The notes beneath the pieces were generated by a model. It saw nothing but the letters and a program-made list of their open reading frames with translations. It was not told the origin of the DNA and made no database searches. A program made the translations under genes and the position numbers. 62,654 bases of DNA from Cypionkella sp. (GTDB taxonomy: Bacteria > Pseudomonadota > Alphaproteobacteria > Rhodobacterales > Rhodobacteraceae). Shown here in pieces: positions 9,261-17,379 of the stretch (position 1 is the first letter of the stretch; each line of letters begins with the position of its first letter). Where the stretch lies: contig JALRIN010000016.1 in the NCBI GenBank assembly GCA_023255415.1, positions 1-62,654 on the forward strand, read 5' to 3'.

Positions 9261-9620
9261 CTAGGGCGCGGGCGCGGGGTAGTAGTCGCCCTTGTCTTCC
9301 AGGCACCAGTCTTCGGCGATCTTCAGGCCAGTCGGGCCATCCAATGCCCCTGCGGCAATGCTTATGCGCGCCTCGCCTTCTGGCTGCCAGAACAGGCTTG
9401 ATCCGCAGAGTCCGCAAAAGCCGCGGCGTGCGATGTCAGAAGATTTGAACCAGCGCAGCCCCTCGTCCTTGGTCACCCGAAAACGCTCATGCGGCACCGA
9501 GGTGGCCGCCCAGAAATGGCCCGAGGTTTTGCGGCATTGGCTGCAATGGCAGGTGAAGACGTCGCGCAGGGGCGGCTCGGCCTCGAAGCAGACGGCACCG
9601 CAGAGGCAAGAGCCCTTCAT
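9261..9620 (-). CDS. GFA family (glutathione-dependent formaldehyde-activating enzyme-like) protein
   Basis: A 119-residue Zn-binding protein of the GFA/CENP-V family. The cysteines CLCGAV, CHCSQCRK and CGLCGSS match the family's metal-binding pattern. Family members bind glutathione-linked substrates, but few have a proven reaction. The ATG overlaps the stop of the upstream fRMsr gene (ATGA); a longer in-frame start 42 bp upstream would lie inside that gene. Function is tentative beyond the family. Confidence 0.85.
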   Translation of the reverse strand: MKGSCLCGAVCFEAEPPLRDVFTCHCSQCRKTSGHFWAATSVPHERFRVTKDEGLRWFKSSDIARRGFCGLCGSSLFWQPEGEARISIAAGALDGPTGLKIAEDWCLEDKGDYYPAPAP

Positions 9621-10063
9621 TCGGCACCTGCAAAAACTTCGGCAAGCAGCGGCACGAGCCACGCCTCATCCGCCTGCGAAAAGGCTGCAGGGCTGTCGCT
9701 GTCGATGTCAAACACCCCCAGCAATTTGCCTGCAGCGTTGAAGACGGGCAGTACCAGTTCTGACCGAGTCGAAGAGGCACAGGCGATATGGCCCGGAAAG
9801 GCATCGACATCGGGCACGTTCTGCACCTGGCCCGTGCGCGCGCAGGCGCCACAAACTCCGCGTGAAAACGGGATGACAAGGCAGCCGTGGCCACCCTGAT
9901 AGGGGCCGATTTTCAACAGCTCGGGCGCGACGACGCGGTAAAACCCCGTCCAATCGGCCTGCGGCATGGCGTGATGCACCTCGCAGGCGACCGTCGCCAT
10001 CAGTGCCACGCTGTCGGTTTCGCCTTCGGTCAGCGAGCGGATTGCCTTGACGATGTCTTGCAT
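9617..10063 (-). CDS. msrC: Free methionine-R-sulfoxide reductase (GAF domain)
   Basis: A 148-residue single GAF-domain enzyme that reduces free L-methionine-(R)-S-oxide. The three cysteines used by E. coli fRMsr (84, 94, 118) are matched in spacing by Cys61, Cys71 and Cys95. They sit in GHGCLV, RGVCGACA and GHIACASSTR. The start codon directly follows the stop of the upstream gamma-glutamyltransferase-like gene, with no gap. The product helps repair oxidised methionine in the cytoplasm. Confidence 0.92.
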   Translation of the reverse strand: MQDIVKAIRSLTEGETDSVALMATVACEVHHAMPQADWTGFYRVVAPELLKIGPYQGGHGCLVIPFSRGVCGACARTGQVQNVPDVDAFPGHIACASSTRSELVLPVFNAAGKLLGVFDIDSDSPAAFSQADEAWLVPLLAEVFAGAE

Positions 10064-11635
10064 TCAATACCCCAAAGCGCAGCCGTCTTTGCGCGGATCA
10101 GAGGCCCCAATAAGCACACCTGTGTCGTCAATCAAGATCGCCTGCGCGCCGCCAATCGGGTCTGGCGCGGATTGCGCCTCGTGGCCCATCGCGGCAAGTT
10201 CCGCCAGAATCTGCGGCGCATAGCCGGTTTCCACCAGCATGCCCTCGGCCCCTGAAAAGCTGCGCGGCGCGTCGATCGCGGCCTGCGCGTCCAGCCCAAA
10301 ATCGACCATATTGCTGACAAAACGCGCGTGGCCGTTGGGCTGATAGGCGCCGCCCATCACGCCAAAGGGCATGATAACCTTACCATTTTTGCGCAGCATG
10401 CCGGGAATGATCGTATGCATTGGGCGTTTGCCGCCACCAAGCTCGTTGGGGTGGCCTTCCAGCAGGGTAAAGCCCGCGCCGCGGTTTTGAAAGTTTATGC
10501 CAAATTTGCGCGACGCTGTGCCGGCGCCAAAGCCCCAAAAGATCGAATAGATCAGCGATACCGCCATGCGGTCGCGGTCCACCACGGTGATATAGATGGT
10601 GTCTTTATGCACCGCTTCGGTCAGCGGCGCGGCCGAGCCCATCGCGCGTTTCGGGTCGATCAGGGTGGCAAGTTTCGCGGCCGTGTCGGGCGACAACATA
10701 TGATCGATCCGCGGCGCGGTTTCGGCCAAAAAGCGGTTGCGCGCGTCATAGGCAAGCTTGGCCGCCTCGGCTTCGATATGGGCGCGCTGGCTGCCAAAGG
10801 GGTCCATCGCGGCAATGTCGAAATGCGACAGGATGTTCAGCATCAAAATCGCGGTCGCACCTTGGCCGTTTGGCGGATGCTCGACCAACTCTATGCCCTT
10901 ATAGGGGCCAGAGATTGGGTCGGTATAGCTGGCAGAGGTGGCGGCGAAATCGGCCAAAGTGTGTTTGCCGCCAAGCGCTTGCAGCGAGCTGACCATATCT
11001 TCGGCCACCTCGCCTTGGTAAAACCCGGCGCGGCCTTGGGCGGCGATGCGGCGCAACACTTCGGCCTGACCGGGGGCGCGAAAGATCTGGCCCGCGCGCG
11101 GCACTTGCCCGTCCAGCAGATAGAATTTGCGCGCGTCGCCGATCAGGTCTTTGGCGTCTTCGGCCCAGTCATAGGCAACACGCGGTGCGACGGGCACGCC
11201 CTCTTCGGCATAGCGGATGGCGGGGGCAAGGCAGCGGTCCAGCCCCAGTTTGCCCCAATCGTCAGACAGCCGACAAAAGGCATCGACCGCCCCCGGCACA
11301 GTGACAGGTTCCACCCCGCGCAAGGGGATCGCATTCAGCCCGCGCGCGCGCATCTCGGCGGCCGAACTTGCGCTTGGCGCGCGGCCCGACCCGTTCAGCG
11401 CCAGAATATTTTCCGTGCCCGCAGGTTTCAGCAGCACAAAGCAATCGCCACCGATGCCGGTCATCTGCGGCTCGCATATCCCCAGCAGCACGGCGCCTGC
11501 AATGGCCGCATCTACGGCGTTGCCACCGGCCTCTAGCGTTTCTATGGCAACCTTGGCGGCCAAAGGGTGCGAAGTGGCACAGAGGCCATTGCTGGCATAG
11601 ACCGCTGATCTGCCTGGAGCCTGAAAATCACGCAT
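10064..11635 (-). CDS. Gamma-glutamyltransferase family protein
   Basis: A 523-residue member of the Ntn-hydrolase GGT family, which hydrolyses or transfers gamma-glutamyl groups, for example from glutathione. The N-terminal motifs (GGNAVDAAIA, TGIGGDCF) and the Ser/Gly-rich core are normal. The expected self-processing and nucleophilic Thr is in KDTIYITVVD, a divergent version of the usual TTH motif. I see no convincing N-terminal signal peptide, so it may be cytoplasmic, as in some acylase-like relatives. It is the first gene of the run, with GGAGG 8 bp before the ATG. Confidence 0.87.
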   Translation of the reverse strand: MRDFQAPGRSAVYASNGLCATSHPLAAKVAIETLEAGGNAVDAAIAGAVLLGICEPQMTGIGGDCFVLLKPAGTENILALNGSGRAPSASSAAEMRARGLNAIPLRGVEPVTVPGAVDAFCRLSDDWGKLGLDRCLAPAIRYAEEGVPVAPRVAYDWAEDAKDLIGDARKFYLLDGQVPRAGQIFRAPGQAEVLRRIAAQGRAGFYQGEVAEDMVSSLQALGGKHTLADFAATSASYTDPISGPYKGIELVEHPPNGQGATAILMLNILSHFDIAAMDPFGSQRAHIEAEAAKLAYDARNRFLAETAPRIDHMLSPDTAAKLATLIDPKRAMGSAAPLTEAVHKDTIYITVVDRDRMAVSLIYSIFWGFGAGTASRKFGINFQNRGAGFTLLEGHPNELGGGKRPMHTIIPGMLRKNGKVIMPFGVMGGAYQPNGHARFVSNMVDFGLDAQAAIDAPRSFSGAEGMLVETGYAPQILAELAAMGHEAQSAPDPIGGAQAILIDDTGVLIGASDPRKDGCALGY

Positions 11636-11745
11636 CGCTTCGCCCTCCTTGTTTCAGGCGAGCCTAGGTTGTGTCGATGGCGTTTCCAAGGGAAATGATC
11701 GACCGTTGCGACGGCGGTTTGGGGCCTGTTCTTGCGAAATCGTGG

Positions 11746-12216
11746 TCAATGTTTGGCGGGGTCGATGTCGAGTGTAAATTGCAGCAGATTTGTCGCGCCA
11801 TCGCGGCGATAGTGCAGGTCGGTGGCAAGCGCGCGGATAAGATACCAACCAAAGCCGCCTTCGGGGGCATCAAGGCCCGTGTCAAAAGCTGGTAAGGTGC
11901 CGCTTGGTAGGGTTTGATTGGGCATCGGCAGGCCCTGATCACGCAATGTGCAGTGCAAGTGCTGGCCAATCTGTTCGATCTTCAAATCAATTTCGCCGTG
12001 AAAATTGGCGTAGGCATGTTCGACAATATTGTTCAGCGCTTCGGCCAGAACAATTTCGACTGTGCCGCGCAGATCTGCATCAAGCCCGTTCAGGGGAAAA
12101 CTTTCGAATAATGCCTGCAAGCCAACCCGAACCGAAAGCGGGTCTGCAGCGATGACGGTTCTGACGCTGAGGTGCGGGTGCGGAGTCATCGGGGGCTGCA
12201 CCTGTTCACCCAACAT
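11746..12216 (-). CDS. Anti-sigma-factor-like serine kinase (RsbW/SpoIIAB-type HATPase)
   Basis: A 156-residue GHKL ATPase. The N-box is visible as VLAEALNNIVEHAY, then LRDQGLPMP (G1-like box) and GGFGWYLIRAL (G2-like). This matches RsbW/SpoIIAB proteins, which bind a sigma factor or other partner and phosphorylate a STAS antagonist. The gene follows and overlaps (11 bp) the STAS gene, so the two are probably made together as a partner-switch pair. No PP2C phosphatase or sigma factor gene lies nearby. The target is unknown. Confidence 0.85.
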   Translation of the reverse strand: MLGEQVQPPMTPHPHLSVRTVIAADPLSVRVGLQALFESFPLNGLDADLRGTVEIVLAEALNNIVEHAYANFHGEIDLKIEQIGQHLHCTLRDQGLPMPNQTLPSGTLPAFDTGLDAPEGGFGWYLIRALATDLHYRRDGATNLLQFTLDIDPAKH

Positions 12217-12541
12217 GCCGCAATCCTGACGCCAGGCTGTCGTGGATGATGAAAATTGTGTCCATCCGCGTCAGTCGAAACACCTTTTGCACAGTTGGGG
12301 TCAGGCCTGAAAGTTCAAGCGTCCGGTCGGGAGCCAAAGCCTTCATCGCGGCGACCAAGGCGCCAAGACCGCTGCTGTCCAGAAAATTCACCTTCGACAG
12401 ATCCAGAACCACCCGCGTCGTCTTGGTCTGGGTCAATTCGCGCATCTGATCCTTGAACTGGATTGCCCCAGCCGCATCAATACGATCATACAGCGTCGAT
12501 ATAACCAGCACATCGCCGGATTGTTCGGCCTTTAAGTCCAT
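12206..12541 (-). CDS. STAS-domain anti-sigma factor antagonist
   Basis: A 111-residue single STAS domain (SpoIIAA/RsbV-like). The conserved phosphorylatable Ser is in NFLDSSGLGAL, at about residue 57. The start is an ATG preceded by AGGAG; a TTG one codon upstream is less likely. It is coupled to the downstream HATPase, its probable kinase. The standard model is that the unphosphorylated form sequesters the kinase. Confidence 0.88.
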   Translation of the reverse strand: MDLKAEQSGDVLVISTLYDRIDAAGAIQFKDQMRELTQTKTTRVVLDLSKVNFLDSSGLGALVAAMKALAPDRTLELSGLTPTVQKVFRLTRMDTIFIIHDSLASGLRHVG

Positions 12542-12613
12542 CAAAAGCTCCTGTCACAAATACAGGAGCAGTTTACGGCCTAAAGCTTACCGATCCGTAA
12601 GCAAGACAGCGGT

Positions 12614-12940
12614 TCAGTTGAGGTTGAACTGCAATGGATAGCGCCCATCAGTGAAATCGCCAAACAGATCGGGCAAATCAGGATGGCTTACCGGTTCGCC
12701 GGTTTCATCTGGCACAAGATTTTGCTCCGAGACATAGGCGACGTAATAGCTTTGATCGTTTTCGGCCAGAAGGTGATAAAATGGTTGGTTGCGCGATGGC
12801 CGTGCCTCCTCGGGGATGGCGTGATACCAGTCTTCGGAATTGGAAAACAACGCGTCGACATCAAAAACCACACCGCGGAACGGATGCTTGCGGTGACGTA
12901 GCACCTGACCGATGTGGTATTTTGCAGCAGTTTTCAACAT
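12614..12940 (-). CDS. hspQ: Heat-shock protein HspQ (hemimethylated-DNA-binding/YccV family)
   Basis: A 108-residue HspQ protein, a small heat-shock factor that modulates Lon protease activity in E. coli. The family core is clear: IGQVLRHRKHPFRGVVFDVD, YHAIPEEARP, FYHLLAEN, YVAYVSEQNL. The start is the ATG at 12940 with GGGGAGA upstream, which gives the usual family length. The same frame stays open for another 61 codons to an ATG at 13123, giving a 169-residue version; I consider that unlikely. Confidence 0.9.
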   Translation of the reverse strand: MLKTAAKYHIGQVLRHRKHPFRGVVFDVDALFSNSEDWYHAIPEEARPSRNQPFYHLLAENDQSYYVAYVSEQNLVPDETGEPVSHPDLPDLFGDFTDGRYPLQFNLN

Positions 12941-13179
12941 GCGGAACGGTCTCCCCAGAGGCCTTGTTAAACTTTTTGCGTCGAACTGTCCATTCGGACC
13001 GCGCAGATTGAGGGAAACAGTCTGTCGGTATTCGGGTCCTAGTTGGTCTGCTGCAGCGCGCGTAAAATCGCCCAAAGATGTCGAAAAGGCGTGATTTTCG
13101 GGCAGAATGCGCGCTTGGGCCATTTCCTAACGCGCCATTTTCACCTATATTTCCTTAAAAATATAATCGTGAGGGGCTT

Positions 13180-13761
13180 ATGAGTAGACTGCTTCGCGCT
13201 TCGGTGCTTTTCCTTGCTTTGGCGTCCTGCGGTGGTGGCAACAATTCTGCGCCGCGTCATTTGGATGATGCTTGCGAGATTTTGCGCCAGCGGCCGTCCT
13301 ATTATCGCGCGATGAAGGCGACCGAACGCAAATGGGGCGTGCCGGTGCATGTGCAGATGGCGGCGATCTATCAGGAATCGAAATTCATCGGCAACGCGCG
13401 CACACCGCATCGCTATGCGATGGGCGTGATTCCGATGGGACGGCAGTCCTCGGCCTATGGTTATAGCCAGGCTTTGGATGGCACCTGGAAGGAATATCAG
13501 CGCGATCAGCGCAGGTTTGGCGCGCGCCGTGACCGCATGAGCGATGCGTCCGATTTCATTGGCTGGTATATGAACCAAAGCACGCAAAAGCTGGGGATTT
13601 CGAAGGCGGATGCACAGTCGCAATATCTGGCCTATCACGAGGGTCGCAAGGGCTTTGCCAATCAGACCTATCTGAACAAACCTTGGCTGATGGATGTGGC
13701 AAACGCAATCGGGCAGCGGTCGCAAACCTATGCTAACCAGCTTGCGATGTGCCGGCGCTAA
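13180..13761 (+). CDS. Lipoprotein lytic transglycosylase (SLT domain)
   Basis: A 193-residue predicted lipoprotein with the signal peptide and lipobox LALASC (Cys at about residue 17). The SLT/lysozyme-like domain follows: the catalytic Glu is probably in YQESKF, then AYGYSQAL and YLAYHEGR. It should cleave peptidoglycan glycan strands with 1,6-anhydro formation. GAGGGG precedes the ATG. Just upstream is a weak AT-rich inverted repeat (13146-13152/13159-13165). A shared bidirectional terminator with lolA follows. Confidence 0.85.
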   Translation: MSRLLRASVLFLALASCGGGNNSAPRHLDDACEILRQRPSYYRAMKATERKWGVPVHVQMAAIYQESKFIGNARTPHRYAMGVIPMGRQSSAYGYSQALDGTWKEYQRDQRRFGARRDRMSDASDFIGWYMNQSTQKLGISKADAQSQYLAYHEGRKGFANQTYLNKPWLMDVANAIGQRSQTYANQLAMCRR

Positions 13762-13766
13762 AAGCC

Positions 13767-13793
13767 AAAGCGCGGGTTACAGCCCGCGCTTTT
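13767..13793. terminator. Bidirectional terminator overlapping the end of lolA
   Basis: A 10-bp stem (AAAGCGCGGG at 13767-13776 with CCCGCGCTTT at 13783-13792) and a 6-nt loop. The lolA stop codon lies in the loop, so the terminator overlaps the coding end of that gene. Confidence 0.85.
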
Positions 13794-14379
13794 GTGCTTC
13801 GAAATCAATGCTGAAGGTCGAGGCACCATAGGTCGCCCCCTGATGCATGTCGCCCAGAATAACCGTGGTTTGCTGGCCAAGATCGTCAGTGATCACCCAT
13901 TGCCGCAGCGCAATCGGATTGGCGGTAAAGACCAAAGCAATCGTGCCATATTCGGGGTGATCTGGGTCTTGGGCGATGACTTGAGTGGTGGTTTTATCCT
14001 CCACATGCGCCACAACCATCTTGGCACGCGCAAGATCAATATTGCGCGCCAAGATCAGGTTCAGCGGCGTGCGGGCCAGCGGGTATTGCTCGGGGGGCTG
14101 GTTGGATTTGGCGTCAAAAATCGCCACTTGCCCGCCCGATGCCAGCACTAGGCTTTTGTCCGGCGGCGCATATTCAAACCGCGCGCGGCCAGGGCGTTGG
14201 ATGAAAAGCTTGCCGGTGGCTAGGGATCCATCTGCATTCACTTGGGTGAACTGCGTGTCGACCGTGGTCAGACTGTTCAGATAGGCCGAAATATCGGCCA
14301 AAGGGATCTTACCCGCCAGCGCCGCAGAGGCGGGGGCCAGAAAGGCAAGGGCAGTGAGCAGAGCGCGTAAAGTTTTCAT
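13777..14379 (-). CDS. lolA: Outer-membrane lipoprotein carrier protein LolA
   Basis: A 200-residue periplasmic chaperone that carries lipoproteins from LolCDE to the outer membrane. There is a clear signal peptide (MKTLRALLTALAFL... to ALAG). Family features include LNSLTTVDTQFTQ, GKLFIQRPGRARFEY and a Ser/Asp-rich core. The ATG is set by the signal peptide; the frame stays open upstream into ftsK, but that is shadow sequence. It lies 85 bp after ftsK on the same strand, and dapC-like/ftsK/lolA probably form one transcription unit. Confidence 0.9.
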   Translation of the reverse strand: MKTLRALLTALAFLAPASAALAGKIPLADISAYLNSLTTVDTQFTQVNADGSLATGKLFIQRPGRARFEYAPPDKSLVLASGGQVAIFDAKSNQPPEQYPLARTPLNLILARNIDLARAKMVVAHVEDKTTTQVIAQDPDHPEYGTIALVFTANPIALRQWVITDDLGQQTTVILGDMHQGATYGASTFSIDFEAQKRGL

Positions 14380-14464
14380 AAATTGAATATAGGCCAGTGC
14401 CGGAACCACTGCATCCCCCCCGCCGATCACTTGGCGGAGAGGTGCCGATCTGCTGCAAGCGCCG

Positions 14465-17368
14465 CTAGTGTTCGGGCAGCAGGATTTCGCGTTTGCCAAC
14501 GTGATTGGCGGTGGTGACGACATGGTTTTCTTCCATCTGCTCGACCAGACGCGCGGCTTTGTTATAGCCGATGCCAAGCTTGCGCTGGATATAAGAGGTC
14601 GAGCATTTGCGGTCTTTGGCGACAATTGCCACCGCCTGATCGTAAAGCGCATCATCCGAGCTGTCACCCGAACCAAGCCCAAGCACCATGTCGATATCAG
14701 AGGCCGCATCATCTTCTGGCCCCTCGACCACGCCCGACATATAGGCGGGTGGGCCATAAGATTTCAGGTGGTTGACGATTTCTTCAACCTCTTCATCCGA
14801 GACAAACGGCCCGTGGATCCGGCTGACCCGACCCCCGCCTGCCATGAACAGCATATCGCCCATGCCCAGCAATTGCTCGGCGCCTTGTTCGCCAAGGATG
14901 GTGCGGCTGTCGATCTTAGAGGTCACCTGAAACGAAATCCGGGTGGGGAAGTTGGCTTTGATCGTGCCGGTGATCACATCGACCGAAGGCCGCTGTGTTG
15001 CCATGATCAGGTGAATGCCCGAGGCCCGTGCCATCTGCGCCAGCCGCTGAATGCAGGCTTCGATCTCTTTGCCGGCAACCATCATCAGATCGGCCATCTC
15101 GTCGACGATGACGACGATATAGGGCAGCAGAACTGGCTGGAATTCTTCGGTCTCGAACACCGGCTCGCCGGTATCTTCGTCAAAGCCGGTCTGGATGGTG
15201 CGCTTGAACATCTCGGATTTGTCCAAGGCCTCGCGCACGCGGCCATTATAGCCTTCGATATTGCGCACGCCCATTTTAGACATCTTGCGATAGCGCTCTT
15301 CCATCTCGCCCACGACCCATTTCAGCGCCACAACGGCCTTTTTCGGGTCGGTCACGACGGGCGACAACAGATGCGGAATGCCGTCATAGACGGAAAGTTC
15401 CAGCATCTTCGGGTCGATCATGATCAGGCGGCATTCCTCGGGCGACAGCTTGTAAAGCAGCGACAGGATCATGGTGTTGATCGCCACCGATTTGCCCGAG
15501 CCGGTGGTGCCTGCGATCAAAAGATGCGGCATTTTCGCAAGGTTTGCGACGATCGGCGTGCCGCCAATATCTTTGCCAAGCGCCAAGGGCAGACGCATGT
15601 TGCTGTCGCCAAAGTCGCGCGCAGCGATGATTTCGCGCAAGACCACCTTTTCGCGGGTGGCGTTGGGCAATTCAATGCCGATGACTGTGCGACCGGGCAC
15701 GGTCGAGACGCGGGCCGACAGGGCCGACATTGAACGGGCAATGTCATCGGCAAGCCCAATCACGCGGCTGGCTTTCAGGCCGGGGGCGGGTTCCAGCTCG
15801 TACATCGTCACCACGGGGCCGGGGCGCACCGAGACGATCTCGCCCTTGACGCCGTAATCATCCAGCACCGATTCCAACATCCGCGCGTTTTCTTCCAGCG
15901 CCTCGTTCGACAAGCTGTGCCGCTCGACCGTTGAGGGACTGGCCAGCAACGCAATCGGTGGCAGCTCGTAACTCGAGGCGGCATCGTCAAAGCGCAGGCG
16001 CGGTTGGCTTTCGGAAAGGGCGCGCTGCGACGGGGTGGGGGCCTTTTTCGCAGGCATTTGCACCACGGGGCGGCGTTCGGGTTCGACGGCGGCGCGGGGC
16101 AGCGGCGCAAAGATCGCGGCTTCGGCTGGAGCAAAGCTATCCTCGGCGCCTGCATCATAGCCAAGCTCTGCCACGGCATCGTCAGAGCCGTTGAAATCGC
16201 TATCGTCGGTTTCGACAAAGGCGTTTTGCGCGGCAGGAACCATCACCGGCGGCTCGACCCTTTGGCGGGCTTTGGTGTCGGCGATCAGGGGAATTGGGCC
16301 GCGTGGACGCGCCACGGGCGGTTCGCGTCGCGCGATGGCTGCGGCAAGCGGGCTCAGCCCCTTTTCAGGCGTGCGCGTGCGGGCGCGGATGACATCAGAA
16401 ATCCGCGACTTGATCCGATCTTCCGACGGCATGTCGACGGGATAGTCTGCCTCGGGGAACTGTGATTCAACCAGCTCTGGCTCTGGGTCCAGATTGCGGC
16501 GCAGCAGGGCGGGCATGCGCGCGAGCAGGCCCTGCTTTTCCTTTGGCGGCGCGTAATAGGGCGCTTCGGCCAGCGGGTCAGGATAGCGGGCATCGGCGCG
16601 CAGCATCGACGGGCGGTCAAAGGCCGCGGTTTTCGGGGCTGCCTCGGGCTGCGATGTGTCAGCGGCGCTTGCACGGCGACGCTCTTGCAACGCGGTTGCG
16701 GCGCGGACGGTGCCTTGGGCCCCCTTGCCTGCAGCCCCCAGCAGGCTGGCATAGGTATAGATCAGACTGGTCAGCAAAAACCGGGCGGTGCTGCGCATCT
16801 CGGCCAGATTAAAGCCCATGACAAACAGCAAAAGCGCCAGCATGCCGCCGCCTGACAGCAGCGAAATCAGTTTCAGCCCAAAAGCCGCCCCCCCGGGGAT
16901 CAGGCCCAGCAGCGCGCCGACAACGGTATCGCCAAACAGCCCGCCCATGCCAAAAGATTGCGTCCATGTCGCCGAGGGCAGCAGGGTGGCCGCATAAACC
17001 GAACAGACGGCAATCGAGATCACGGCAAAGACCATGCGTCCGATGGCGCGATCCGCACCAGTGTGCAACACAAAGCGCACGCCCCAAGCCGACAAGATCA
17101 GCGCAATCGCCCAAGCGCCCTTGCCGCCGATGATCATCAGCGTCGAGGCAACCGCCGCGCCAAAACGGCCCAGATAATTGGCTGCAGGTTCTTCGGTTGC
17201 CACCATCCAGCCCGGGTCAGAGGGCGAATAGCTGTAAAGCATCAGCGCAAACATCAAGCCAAGACCGATCAACGCGATGCCCAAAAGCTCGCGGCCCCGC
17301 TTTTCCAGCATGGCTTGGGTGCCTTGATCCAGCAGGGGGTCGCGTTGCCGCATTTGATAGGATGCCAT
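14465..17368 (-). CDS. ftsK: DNA translocase FtsK
   Basis: A 967-residue cell-division DNA pump that moves chromosome ends through the septum toward dif. Four hydrophobic segments are followed by a long Pro/Arg/Glu-rich linker. The motor follows with Walker A GTTGSGKS near residue 620 and Walker B IVVIVDEMADLMM. A C-terminal winged-helix gamma domain ends the protein (CSTSYIQRKLGIGYNKAARLVE). The start at MASYQM has AAGGA 8 bp upstream; an open N-terminal extension overlaps the aminotransferase gene and is unlikely. Confidence 0.95.
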   Translation of the reverse strand: MASYQMRQRDPLLDQGTQAMLEKRGRELLGIALIGLGLMFALMLYSYSPSDPGWMVATEEPAANYLGRFGAAVASTLMIIGGKGAWAIALILSAWGVRFVLHTGADRAIGRMVFAVISIAVCSVYAATLLPSATWTQSFGMGGLFGDTVVGALLGLIPGGAAFGLKLISLLSGGGMLALLLFVMGFNLAEMRSTARFLLTSLIYTYASLLGAAGKGAQGTVRAATALQERRRASAADTSQPEAAPKTAAFDRPSMLRADARYPDPLAEAPYYAPPKEKQGLLARMPALLRRNLDPEPELVESQFPEADYPVDMPSEDRIKSRISDVIRARTRTPEKGLSPLAAAIARREPPVARPRGPIPLIADTKARQRVEPPVMVPAAQNAFVETDDSDFNGSDDAVAELGYDAGAEDSFAPAEAAIFAPLPRAAVEPERRPVVQMPAKKAPTPSQRALSESQPRLRFDDAASSYELPPIALLASPSTVERHSLSNEALEENARMLESVLDDYGVKGEIVSVRPGPVVTMYELEPAPGLKASRVIGLADDIARSMSALSARVSTVPGRTVIGIELPNATREKVVLREIIAARDFGDSNMRLPLALGKDIGGTPIVANLAKMPHLLIAGTTGSGKSVAINTMILSLLYKLSPEECRLIMIDPKMLELSVYDGIPHLLSPVVTDPKKAVVALKWVVGEMEERYRKMSKMGVRNIEGYNGRVREALDKSEMFKRTIQTGFDEDTGEPVFETEEFQPVLLPYIVVIVDEMADLMMVAGKEIEACIQRLAQMARASGIHLIMATQRPSVDVITGTIKANFPTRISFQVTSKIDSRTILGEQGAEQLLGMGDMLFMAGGGRVSRIHGPFVSDEEVEEIVNHLKSYGPPAYMSGVVEGPEDDAASDIDMVLGLGSGDSSDDALYDQAVAIVAKDRKCSTSYIQRKLGIGYNKAARLVEQMEENHVVTTANHVGKREILLPEH

Positions 17369-17379
17369 GTGTTTCGTCC

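Noticed and set aside
10328..11536. Open frame of 402 codons opposite the gamma-glutamyltransferase-like gene
   Set aside because: No domain or ribosome site; it is antisense to a well-supported gene.
14380..14757. Upstream extension of the lolA frame
   Set aside because: It lies mostly in ftsK, and a signal peptide starts at 14379.
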